From: an uncultured Eubacteriales bacterium
GTDB lineage: Bacteria > Bacillota > Clostridia > Oscillospirales > CAG-272
DNA length: 8,655 bases
NCBI GenBank assembly: GCA_900546315.1
Contig: URCP01000111.1
Span: 1 to 8,655, forward strand
Reading direction: 5' to 3'
The position numbers and the translations under genes were made by a program. This document shows positions 1 to 6,232 of this stretch, one piece after another. The notes under the pieces were generated by a model. The model saw only the letters and a list, made by a program, of their open reading frames with translations. It searched no databases and was not told the origin of the DNA. Numbering within the stretch: position 1 is the stretch's first letter; every line of letters begins with the position of its first letter.

Positions 1-332
<332 letters not shown>

Positions 333-336
<4 letters not shown>

Positions 337-360
337 TCAAACTTGTTCAAGTTTGAGTTT
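333..360 (+). repeat. Inverted repeat / hairpin at the 23S rRNA 3' boundary
   Basis: TCAAACTT (337-344) and AAGTTTGA (349-356) form a perfect 8-bp stem with a GTTC loop. A wobble pair (336/357), one mismatch (335/358) and two further A-T pairs extend it to 333-360. A competing stem is also possible: CTTGAAC (329-335) with GTTCAAG (345-351). The second stem would use the bases that close helix 1 of mature 23S. A likely role is processing of the pre-23S 3' end, which is inference. There is no T-tract directly after it, so it is not an intrinsic terminator. Confidence 0.6.
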
Positions 361-418
361 CGTTAGTTCGTTTCCCCTTCCTTTCTTCCTTTGTTCGGTT
401 TTCAATGGGCGTTTGATT

Positions 419-453
419 AAAGAGCTTGTAAATCAAGCTCTTTTATTTTTTCC
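419..453 (+). terminator. Intrinsic terminator of the rRNA operon
   Basis: AAAGAGCTTG (419-428) pairs perfectly with CAAGCTCTTT (434-443) around the loop TAAAT. The stem runs into a T-rich tract (441-452). This is a textbook rho-independent terminator. It ends the rRNA transcript about 100 bases after the mature 23S end and separates the rRNA operon from the sigma-factor gene. The 337-418 stretch before it has only the boundary hairpin and an uninterrupted pyrimidine run at 371-392. Confidence 0.9.
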
Positions 454-519
454 GAAAAGATTCTGATTTTTTCCCAACCTTTTCAGATTCCCGTGTCTAT
501 ATATACGAAAGCTTTCAGT

Positions 520-524
520 GAGGT
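520..524 (+). promoter_or_regulatory. Ribosome binding site that decides the sigma-factor start
   Basis: GAGGT at 520-524 lies 8 bases before a GTG at 533, which is ideal spacing. The longer in-frame start, GTG at 518, would overlap this element and has no comparable site at a suitable distance, so 533 is preferred. A TATATA element at 498-503 could be a -10 box, but no convincing -35 hexamer lies 16-18 bases upstream, so no promoter is called. Confidence 0.75.
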
Positions 525-532
525 ACAAACAA

Positions 533-2203
533 GTGAAAAGACAAGAAGCCGAGATTATTATAGGCGGGAATCTTAAGAAGATTTTCGGGTTCGCGCTCAA
601 GCGCTGCCGGACTCTTCAGGACGCGGAGGACCTCTCTCAGGAGATCGCCGCCAGATCCTTTGCCGCGCTGTTGAAGAGAGACGATATCTCAGATCCCGAC
701 AGCTTCATCCGCGCCGTCGCGCACAACGCGCTCAGCAATTACTATCGAGACAGCGCAAACTTCATGGTCGGGGTTCCGCTCGACGAGGTAGCCGAACTTG
801 TTGAGGACCCGGACGCGGAGATAAACATTGAGGATGACACCGGAATATTGAAGAAACTTCGCCGCGAGATCGCCTATCTGTCAAAAACTCAGCGTCAGAT
901 CGTCATCGCGTACTACTTCGAGAACCGCAGGCAGGCGGACATCGCGAAAGCCCTCGGTATCCCGCTCGGAACTGTCAAATGGCACTTGTTTGAGGCAAAA
1001 AAAGAACTTAAACGAGGTATCGGAAAGATGAGAAACACAAGCGAACTCGGGTTCAACCCGATCAGATTCAGCGCCTACGGAATAAATGGCTCCACCGGAA
1101 CGAAGAACACCGAAGACATGTTCAGATCCGTACTCACTCAGAATATCTGCTACTGCGTCAGGAACACCGCGCGGTCGGTTAATGAAATCGCAGACGCCCT
1201 CGGGGTTTCGCCGGTCTATATCGAGAGCGAGGCGGCGCTGCTTGAGGAAAACGGGTATCTGCGCGAGAGGAACGGAAAATACGAGACTACTTTCATTATC
1301 TCGGAGCCTTCAACAGAGCTGTTGAAAATTCAGAACGATATGTACAGGCACGCTGCGGGAATATTCGCGAACGAGCTTTTTGATGAGCTGACGAAATCCG
1401 GCATACTTGATGCCCCGGACATTGTCTGCCGGCAGACTGACGAGCCGATCTCTCTTGAAACTTCGCCGTCGGCGGACAGGAATTTCCTTCTCTGGACGCT
1501 CATCCCGTATATAGCCGCCTGTTCCGGCGAGAACGAGAGAAAGAGTGCGAGCATATCCTTTGACGAGGTGGCGACTATCCGCCCGGACGGCGGAAAAAAC
1601 ATATTCAAGGCAGACGTCATATCCACGGATACCGTCTATCCGGACAATTTCGTCTACATGAATAACTGGTGCGGCCCGATGTGGAACAGCAGCGGAAGAA
1701 ACATACTCTGGCAGATCAACAGCGAGTGGACCGATCACGCCATAACCGTCGGCTCGCGTTATGCCGAGGATTCCATGCGCGTCCTGTCACTCTATGAACG
1801 CGAGGAGGACGGACCTCTGTCGAAGGACGAGTACGCGTGGCTCGCGGAAAGAGGGTTTATCAAGACTAATGGTGATTATGACGGGAATTTCAAGTCCTCA
1901 TGGCAAGTTGTACTCCTCACGACAAAGGAGATCAACGAACGACTCGTCGCTTTCGGCGACCAGATAAAGGCAAGACACCGGGACGAGTTCGACCTGATGA
2001 AAAAGCAGTACTCCGATGCGGTTCTCGCCGGGGTTCCTGAGAGACTGAGGAAGATTGCGGAGTATGAGCTTCAGTATGTGTTCAACTGTGACGGGTGGTT
2101 CCTTCTCCACTGTATCACCGCTCTTCTTGAGAACGGCAAGCTGAAACCGCCGACCGAGGGACAGAAAAAATCCCTCATGACACTGATCATATCCGAAAAG
2201 TAA
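533..2203 (+). CDS. ECF-like sigma-70 family RNA polymerase sigma factor with large C-terminal winged-helix and unassigned extension
   Basis: The 556-residue protein should direct core RNA polymerase to a dedicated promoter set. Residues about 15-75 are sigma region 2, with the typical DAEDLSQE motif (30-37) and the FIRAVAHNAL..YYRD stretch. Residues about 105-160 are region 4, with the helix-turn-helix RQADIAKALGIPLGTVKWHL. A normal ECF sigma would end here at about 165-190 residues. Instead a winged-helix-like segment follows at about 200-256 (VNEIADALGVSPVYIESEA..LLEENGYL), then about 295 residues rich in Trp, Tyr and acidic residues with no domain I can name. Residues 429-465 (LSKDEYAWLAERGFI..) could be a second small winged fold. 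No transmembrane segment is visible, so it should be cytosolic. No anti-sigma gene lies next to it, so the extension may hold or sense the regulatory signal itself (inference). I recall similar sigma factors with NIxY..EIA..LGVSP.YIE..A..LEE.G motifs in Clostridia; none is functionally known to me. The GTG start at 533 is chosen over GTG 518 because of its Shine-Dalgarno site. Confidence 0.88.
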   Translation: MKRQEAEIIIGGNLKKIFGFALKRCRTLQDAEDLSQEIAARSFAALLKRDDISDPDSFIRAVAHNALSNYYRDSANFMVGVPLDEVAELVEDPDAEINIEDDTGILKKLRREIAYLSKTQRQIVIAYYFENRRQADIAKALGIPLGTVKWHLFEAKKELKRGIGKMRNTSELGFNPIRFSAYGINGSTGTKNTEDMFRSVLTQNICYCVRNTARSVNEIADALGVSPVYIESEAALLEENGYLRERNGKYETTFIISEPSTELLKIQNDMYRHAAGIFANELFDELTKSGILDAPDIVCRQTDEPISLETSPSADRNFLLWTLIPYIAACSGENERKSASISFDEVATIRPDGGKNIFKADVISTDTVYPDNFVYMNNWCGPMWNSSGRNILWQINSEWTDHAITVGSRYAEDSMRVLSLYEREEDGPLSKDEYAWLAERGFIKTNGDYDGNFKSSWQVVLLTTKEINERLVAFGDQIKARHRDEFDLMKKQYSDAVLAGVPERLRKIAEYELQYVFNCDGWFLLHCITALLENGKLKPPTEGQKKSLMTLIISEK

Positions 2204-2208
2204 ACGCA

Positions 2209-2238
2209 AGGAGGCGCCGCGGCGTCTCCTGTTTTTTT
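2209..2238 (+). terminator. Intrinsic terminator after the sigma-factor gene
   Basis: AGGAGGCGC (2209-2217) pairs with GCGTCTCCT (2222-2230) with one G-T pair, leaving a CGCG tetraloop. Seven T residues follow at 2232-2238. It begins only 6 bases after the stop codon, so the sigma gene is a single-gene transcript. Confidence 0.9.
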
Positions 2239-2329
2239 CTCTACAAAAAGACTCGCTGATTCACAGAAAATTCATATATACATTCTAAACGAACACATAA
2301 CATGACCGAAAGCTCGTTAGTTTCTGGTA

Positions 2330-2358
2330 TTGAAAAAACTGTCGGAACGTGATATAAT
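2330..2358 (+). promoter_or_regulatory. Sigma-A promoter with extended -10 for the Spo0A-like gene
   Basis: The -35 box TTGAAA (2330-2335) and -10 box TATAAT (2353-2358) are 17 bases apart. TG at 2350-2351 makes it an extended -10. Transcription should start near 2365, giving a leader of about 80 bases. TGTCGGA at 2340-2346, within the spacer, differs at one base from the Spo0A-box core TGTCGAA. An imperfect inverted repeat (CTAAACGA 2285-2292 against TCGTTAG 2314-2320) lies upstream. The rest of the 2239-2443 gap shows no gene. Confidence 0.85.
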
Positions 2359-2443
2359 ATAGTTACGGAAAGCGGTATGGAAACATCATACTTTATTCTC
2401 GGCAAAATAACATTTATATTTATAATGCGAGGTAAGATAAACA

Positions 2444-3286
2444 ATGTTTGATCCATCGGCAGTACTTGTCATAAGTAACGGAAATAATCCGGCGGTCTTC
2501 GGTATGGTTACCGAAGTCATGAAGTTCTCTCCCGACGTCATAAGCTGTGATGACGGGAAGATCGCGGAAAGGCTCGCGGCGGGAAATATCGCTTGCATCA
2601 TATGCTTCGCGCGGGAGTGCACCGACAGTATGCAGCAGCTCATTTACCGGTATGTCTGCGGTAAGAGTGACGCCGTGTGCGTCTGCTTCACCGAGAGTGA
2701 TAACGACGAGAAGATGTTTACGACTTCTGTTTTCGGAGAGGAATGCAAGCTCGTTATCGGTACAAAGCTGATGCTGATACCTATCGATACCGATGTGGCG
2801 ACACTGCGGGATATGATGCTCCTCGTTCTTGGTGAATATGCCGAAAAAACTGATAATAAAGCGATGACAGAGGCTTATTGGAGGGTGATCCGCACGCTCG
2901 CCGCCGGGGTGGTCCGGAAATATGACTGCTGCGGCAGGAAGAAGTACGGCTGTGTCTATCTGACCATCGCCCTGATGATAGTGTCTGATGATCCGGACAG
3001 ACTTGACCTTGTCACAAAAACGCTGTATCCTGATATCGCTGAAAAGACGAAAACGAGCGCGGCTAATGTTGATCGCTCGATGAGACACGCTCTTTATGGC
3101 GGATGGAAGCGGTCTGGCGGCAGATTTTCAGTCAGGTACCGAGACATTTGCTCGGTGGATTTCGATTTGCAGCCGCGGAACCGTGAATTTATCGGCGAGG
3201 TCTCAATGTATCTTGCTGTCCGCTATCGTTATATATACGACGCGGGAAAGCGTCTCGCGGCGCAGGCGGTGGAGGTTCCGGCTTGA
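2444..3286 (+). CDS. Spo0A-like transcription factor with a degenerate receiver-type N-terminal half
   Basis: The C-terminal half (about 142-262) matches the Spo0A effector domain. It has the GCVYL..AL entry helix, the TKTLYPDIAEKTKTSAANVDRSMRHAL helix-turn-helix block (about 191-217; Spo0A has a very similar ITKVLYPDIAKKFNTTASRVERAIRHAI stretch), a Trp at 221, and RNREFIG (245-251) where Spo0A has TNSEFIA. It should bind DNA near promoters as Spo0A does. Residues 1-135 alternate hydrophobic strands and helices as in a CheY-like receiver: VLVIS 7-11, CIICF 51-55, VCVCFTES 78-85, LMLIPID 109-115. The acidic pair after strand 1 is replaced by Ser-Asn-Gly, no Asp ends strand 3, and the conserved Lys of strand 5 is absent. 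Phosphorylation is therefore unlikely. The protein has 12 Cys, most of them in the N-terminal half. At 280 residues it is slightly longer than Spo0A (about 267). The ATG at 2444 has GAGGT at 2429-2433, 10 bases upstream. It is probably a paralogue and not the sporulation master regulator. Codon use looks more A/T-ended than in the GH2 gene (by eye). Confidence 0.85.
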   Translation: MFDPSAVLVISNGNNPAVFGMVTEVMKFSPDVISCDDGKIAERLAAGNIACIICFARECTDSMQQLIYRYVCGKSDAVCVCFTESDNDEKMFTTSVFGEECKLVIGTKLMLIPIDTDVATLRDMMLLVLGEYAEKTDNKAMTEAYWRVIRTLAAGVVRKYDCCGRKKYGCVYLTIALMIVSDDPDRLDLVTKTLYPDIAEKTKTSAANVDRSMRHALYGGWKRSGGRFSVRYRDICSVDFDLQPRNREFIGEVSMYLAVRYRYIYDAGKRLAAQAVEVPA

Positions 3287-3310
3287 GCTTATGTAAAATG
3301 CTGATTTTTT

Positions 3311-3328
3311 ATACCCTGATGCAGGTAT
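3311..3328 (+). repeat. Inverted repeat ATACC-N8-GGTAT just upstream of the GH2 promoter
   Basis: ATACC (3311-3315) and GGTAT (3324-3328) are inverted arms. With one bulged C, the inner CCTG/CAGG also pair. The element ends 6 bases before the -35 box of the next promoter. As RNA it could be a weak terminator for the Spo0A-like gene, but the T-run after it is only three bases. As DNA it could be an operator, since the same arms recur in the repeat just after the transcription start. Confidence 0.4.
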
Positions 3329-3334
3329 TTGGGA

Positions 3335-3363
3335 TTGACATTCGGGGATTATTGTATTATAAT
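3335..3363 (+). promoter_or_regulatory. Perfect-consensus sigma-A promoter for the GH2 gene
   Basis: TTGACA (3335-3340), a 17-base spacer and TATAAT (3358-3363) match the housekeeping consensus at every position. Transcription should start near 3370. A promoter this strong, flanked by two inverted repeats, suggests control by a repressor or by the leader RNA and not constitutive expression (inference). Confidence 0.92.
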
Positions 3364-3375
3364 CATTATTAAGAG

Positions 3376-3409
3376 GCATACCAGCCTGTCATGGCAGGCA
3401 AAGGTATGC
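3376..3409 (+). promoter_or_regulatory. Compound hairpin in the GH2 leader (possible operator or mRNA-stabilising stem)
   Basis: The outer stem GCATACC (3376-3382) pairs perfectly with GGTATGC (3403-3409). The inner stem GCCTGT (3384-3389) pairs with GCAGGC (3394-3399), with one G-T pair and a CATG loop. The two stems are separated by a 1x3 interior loop. The structure starts a few bases after the predicted transcription start and ends just before the AAAGGA ribosome binding site (3413-3418). No T-tract follows, so it is not an attenuator by itself. It could protect the 5' end of the mRNA, or as DNA be a repressor site. Confidence 0.65.
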
Positions 3410-3428
3410 GTGAAAGGAATGTTATGAT

Positions 3429-6044
3429 ATGATAATGAAAAACGCTTTTCCGCAGCCGGATATGCGCCGCTCCGAGTGGCTGAACCTCAACGGCGAGTGG
3501 GATTTCTCGCTTGACTCCCCTGTTTATGACAAGAAGATCAACGTCCCCTATCCGTGGGGCTCTCCGCTTTCGGGGATCGAGGACGACAAGGACGGTACCG
3601 GCTATTACTGCCGGGTCGTAAGATGGTCTCCGAAGGGCGGGCATGTCTTCCTCATCTTCGGCGCGGTTGATTATGACTGCGTCGTCAGGGTGAACGGGAA
3701 GGAGCTCGGCTCTCACCGCGGCGGCTACGCGCGCTTCGAGTTCGACGTGACCGACGTCTGGGACCGCTCCGGCGACAACACGATCGAGGTCGAGGCGACC
3801 GATATCTCCGCGAGATCGCAGACCTACGGCAAGCAGGGATACGGCAACGCGCGCGGCATCTGGCAGACTGTATGGCTCGAGGCGAGACCCGAGGCTTGGA
3901 TCGACTCCTTCTTCATTAAAACGAGTCTTGACGGTGAAATCACGATCTCGGCGGAGCTTGCCGGGAAATGTGACGGATGCGTCGTCGACTCCAACTTCGG
4001 CGGGGTGACTGCCTCGGCTGAGGTGAAGGACGGCAGTGCGGAGCTTGTTTTCAGAATAGACGAGCCCGCGCTCTGGTCGCCCGAGGAGCCGAACCTCTAT
4101 GAAGGAATTATCGCTCTCAGGGTCGGCGACACGGCTGACGTTGTCTCCACCTATTTCGGCATCCGCGAGATCGGGACCGGCGTATTCGGTGAGCACGGAC
4201 ATCGCTATATCACTCTCAACGGCAAGCCGTATTTCATTAACGGCGTGCTCGACCAGTCGTTCAACCCGAAGGGATTTTTCACTCTCCCGTCCGACGACGA
4301 CTGCCGCGAGGAGATACTTCGCCTGAAGCGCATCGGAATCAACATGGCGCGCATACATATCAAGGCTGAGGAGCCGCTGAAGCTCTATTATGCCGATAAG
4401 CTCGGACTTCTCATCATGGAGGACATTCCGTGCTTCTGGGGTGAGCCGACGCCCGAGGCGCGTGTTCAGTTCGAGCGCGAGATGGAGTGGCAGATCAAGC
4501 GCGACCGTAGTCATCCGTCGATATTCTATTGGGTTGTCTTCAACGAGACATGGGGGCTCTTCTCCAATCTTAAGAACGAGGACGGGACCGAGAAGCGCGA
4601 GTACACCGCCGAGACCGCGGAGTGGGTTGTCGACTGCTTCCACAAGGCGAAGGCGCTCGACCCGACGAGACTCATCGAGGACAACTCCGTCTGCAATCAG
4701 GACCACACCGTGACGGACGTCAACACATGGCATTTCTACTCGAACGGTTATGAGAACGTCAAGAACGTTGTCCATAGCTTCTGCGAGGGCGCTCATGTCG
4801 GCTCCGAAAAGAACTACAAGAGCGGCTACACGATGGCGGACGTCCCCTGCATGAACAGCGAGTGCGGAAACGTCTGGGGCGTCGACGGAAACGCGGGAGA
4901 CAGCGATATCTCGTGGCAGTATCGTTACATGATAAACGAGTTCAGACTCCACGATAAGCTCTGCGGCTTCGTCTTCACCGAGTTCCATGACGTCGTCAAT
5001 GAGTTCAACGGATATTACAAGATAGACAACAGCGATAAGGATTTCGGCTACGACGAGTATGGAACGAGCCTTCGCGACCTGCATTCCCAGGATTACCTCG
5101 GCGCGGATTTCGCTCCGATGACTACTGTCAGACCCGGGGATCTGATCTCGGTTCCGATGTTCGGCTCGAGCTTCACCGACCTCAGACACGGTAAGGCGCT
5201 CGATATCTCGTGGCAGCTCAGGCTCTGCGACCCGGTCGACGGAGACTCGATCGCTGACGCCGGCGAATATTCGATCATATGGAAGGGCTACGGCGAGTTC
5301 GACGCTGGCGTCATCCGCACAGTCATGCCGGATCACGACGGAGTGGCGGTTCTCATGTGGACGCTCTTCGACGGCAGCGAGGCTGTCATGTCGAACGCTG
5401 TGCTGTTCGATGTCGACGGCGAGCGCGAGGACGTTTACACGGCTGAGCCCTCGGCGCTGACCGGAAGCGGCTTCGGAAGAATCATTCCGGCAATTCAGGG
5501 CGCGAAGGTAAGCGGTCTCGGCTCCGGTGAGTTCACTCTTGACGTCAATACCGACGAGATACCGGGCTTTGACGGCGCGGACGATCTCGAGCTCATCTTC
5601 GAGGCGTCGACGCGCACGATGATGTCGCACGACTACCCGGATAAGTTTGCCGCGAACCGCGTCGATCTCAACTATATGCTCGGCTACCGCTGTGACCCCG
5701 GCGCTAACCGCAACTCCTTCCAGCAGACCGACGAGAACAAGGCCCCCGGAAAGCTCGCGATCTCCTGCGACGGAGAAAAGTTCGCTGAGATCGTACTTCC
5801 TGACTGCCCGGCGGATTCGCGCGGCTCGCTGTCGCATCACTATCAGCCGGCAGTGAGACAGCTCGACGAGGCGGGAAGCTACGGAACGCTCGTCTCTGTG
5901 AAGATCCCGTCGAGGATTCTCCTGAAGATAGCGGACAAGCCGTCGTTCACACTCACCTTCCGCATGGAGGACGACGCCGGACTCTCGGTATTCGGACGCA
6001 GGAGCGGACGCTACGGCATCGGCATCATTCTGAAAGCTGAATAA
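3429..6044 (+). CDS. Glycoside hydrolase family 2 protein (beta-galactosidase/beta-glucuronidase-like)
   Basis: This 871-residue enzyme should hydrolyse a beta-glycosidic bond by the retaining mechanism. The N-terminal sugar-binding jelly-roll is at about 15-155 (LNGEWDFSLD 19-28, VRVNGKELGSHRGGY 86-100, GIWQTVWLE 143-151). An immunoglobulin-like domain at about 155-250 follows, then the TIM barrel from about 258 (LNGKPYFINGVLDQS). The acid/base Glu is E373 in VVFNETWG, after HPSIFYW. The nucleophile is most likely E478 in MNSECGNVWG, 105 residues later. About 300 further residues form C-terminal beta-type domains I cannot name. No signal peptide or membrane segment is present, so it acts in the cytosol on imported or phosphorolysed oligosaccharides. 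No transporter or sugar-kinase gene is adjacent, so the substrate cannot be read from context. The nucleophile motif has Cys after Glu where many GH2 enzymes have Tyr or Phe; from memory a clade of clostridial GH2-like proteins shares this. The ATG at 3429 is 10 bases after AAAGGA; ATG 3435 is a less likely start. Confidence 0.92.
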   Translation: MIMKNAFPQPDMRRSEWLNLNGEWDFSLDSPVYDKKINVPYPWGSPLSGIEDDKDGTGYYCRVVRWSPKGGHVFLIFGAVDYDCVVRVNGKELGSHRGGYARFEFDVTDVWDRSGDNTIEVEATDISARSQTYGKQGYGNARGIWQTVWLEARPEAWIDSFFIKTSLDGEITISAELAGKCDGCVVDSNFGGVTASAEVKDGSAELVFRIDEPALWSPEEPNLYEGIIALRVGDTADVVSTYFGIREIGTGVFGEHGHRYITLNGKPYFINGVLDQSFNPKGFFTLPSDDDCREEILRLKRIGINMARIHIKAEEPLKLYYADKLGLLIMEDIPCFWGEPTPEARVQFEREMEWQIKRDRSHPSIFYWVVFNETWGLFSNLKNEDGTEKREYTAETAEWVVDCFHKAKALDPTRLIEDNSVCNQDHTVTDVNTWHFYSNGYENVKNVVHSFCEGAHVGSEKNYKSGYTMADVPCMNSECGNVWGVDGNAGDSDISWQYRYMINEFRLHDKLCGFVFTEFHDVVNEFNGYYKIDNSDKDFGYDEYGTSLRDLHSQDYLGADFAPMTTVRPGDLISVPMFGSSFTDLRHGKALDISWQLRLCDPVDGDSIADAGEYSIIWKGYGEFDAGVIRTVMPDHDGVAVLMWTLFDGSEAVMSNAVLFDVDGEREDVYTAEPSALTGSGFGRIIPAIQGAKVSGLGSGEFTLDVNTDEIPGFDGADDLELIFEASTRTMMSHDYPDKFAANRVDLNYMLGYRCDPGANRNSFQQTDENKAPGKLAISCDGEKFAEIVLPDCPADSRGSLSHHYQPAVRQLDEAGSYGTLVSVKIPSRILLKIADKPSFTLTFRMEDDAGLSVFGRRSGRYGIGIILKAE

Positions 6045-6058
6045 ACCTGGTAGAAATC

Positions 6059-6090
6059 AAGACCTCCGCGCCCCGGCGCGGAGGTCTTTT
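6059..6090 (+). terminator. Intrinsic terminator after the GH2 gene
   Basis: AAGACCTCCGCGC (6059-6071) pairs perfectly with GCGCGGAGGTCTT (6076-6088), a 13-bp GC-rich stem with a CCCG loop. Four Ts follow (6087-6090). The T-run is short but the stem is very stable. It closes the single-gene GH2 transcript and separates it from yybS-gdpP. Confidence 0.87.
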
Positions 6091-6153
6091 CACGCTTTAC
6101 GGAATAATTTCCCGTGTAAATAAAAAATTTAACGTAAATTTATTATGAGGCTA

Positions 6154-6182
6154 TGGACATTCGCGCGAAAAGGTGCTATAAT
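6154..6182 (+). promoter_or_regulatory. Sigma-A promoter with extended -10 for yybS-gdpP
   Basis: TGGACA (6154-6159), a 17-base spacer and TATAAT (6177-6182) make a near-consensus promoter. TG at 6174-6175 adds an extended -10. The predicted transcription start near 6189 means that the in-frame ATG at 6191 would be practically leaderless, which argues for a later translation start. No further promoter is visible before gdpP. Confidence 0.88.
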
Positions 6183-6218
6183 AAGATACTATGGAATATT
6201 ATTGCGTGTCGTCGGGAA

Positions 6219-6226
6219 AGGCGGTG
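6219..6226 (+). promoter_or_regulatory. Ribosome binding site deciding the yybS start
   Basis: AGGCGGTG (6219-6226) matches seven of eight bases of the ideal AGGAGGTG and lies 6 bases before ATG 6233. Other in-frame starts at 6191, 6224 and 6227 either precede it, overlap it or lie too close to it. Confidence 0.65.
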
Positions 6227-6232
6227 ATGATC

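Noticed and set aside
486..517. Possible ECF-type or sigma-A promoter for the sigma gene (AAC at 476-478, GTC/TATATA at 495-503)
   Set aside because: Spacing between candidate -35 and -10 elements is far from 16-18 bases, so no promoter could be supported.
518..532. Longer sigma-factor start at GTG 518
   Set aside because: No suitable Shine-Dalgarno lies before it, and the GAGGT that fits GTG 533 falls inside this extension.
2420..3088. A 222-codon minus-strand open frame opposite the Spo0A-like gene
   Set aside because: The plus strand encodes a recognisable Spo0A effector domain with promoter and ribosome site. The antisense product resembles nothing known and has no clear ribosome site.
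3369..5840. An 823-codon open frame on the minus strand opposite the GH2 gene
   Set aside because: It is antisense to a clear GH2 enzyme. The frame stays open because the GH2 codons end mostly in C or G. The translation is low-complexity, dominated by Arg, Val, Glu, Asp and Ala, with no recognisable domain.
6191..6232. Longer N-terminus for the YybS-like protein from ATG 6191
   Set aside because: The promoter predicts transcription starting at about 6189, leaving no room for a ribosome site. A good site (AGGCGGTG) points to ATG 6233.
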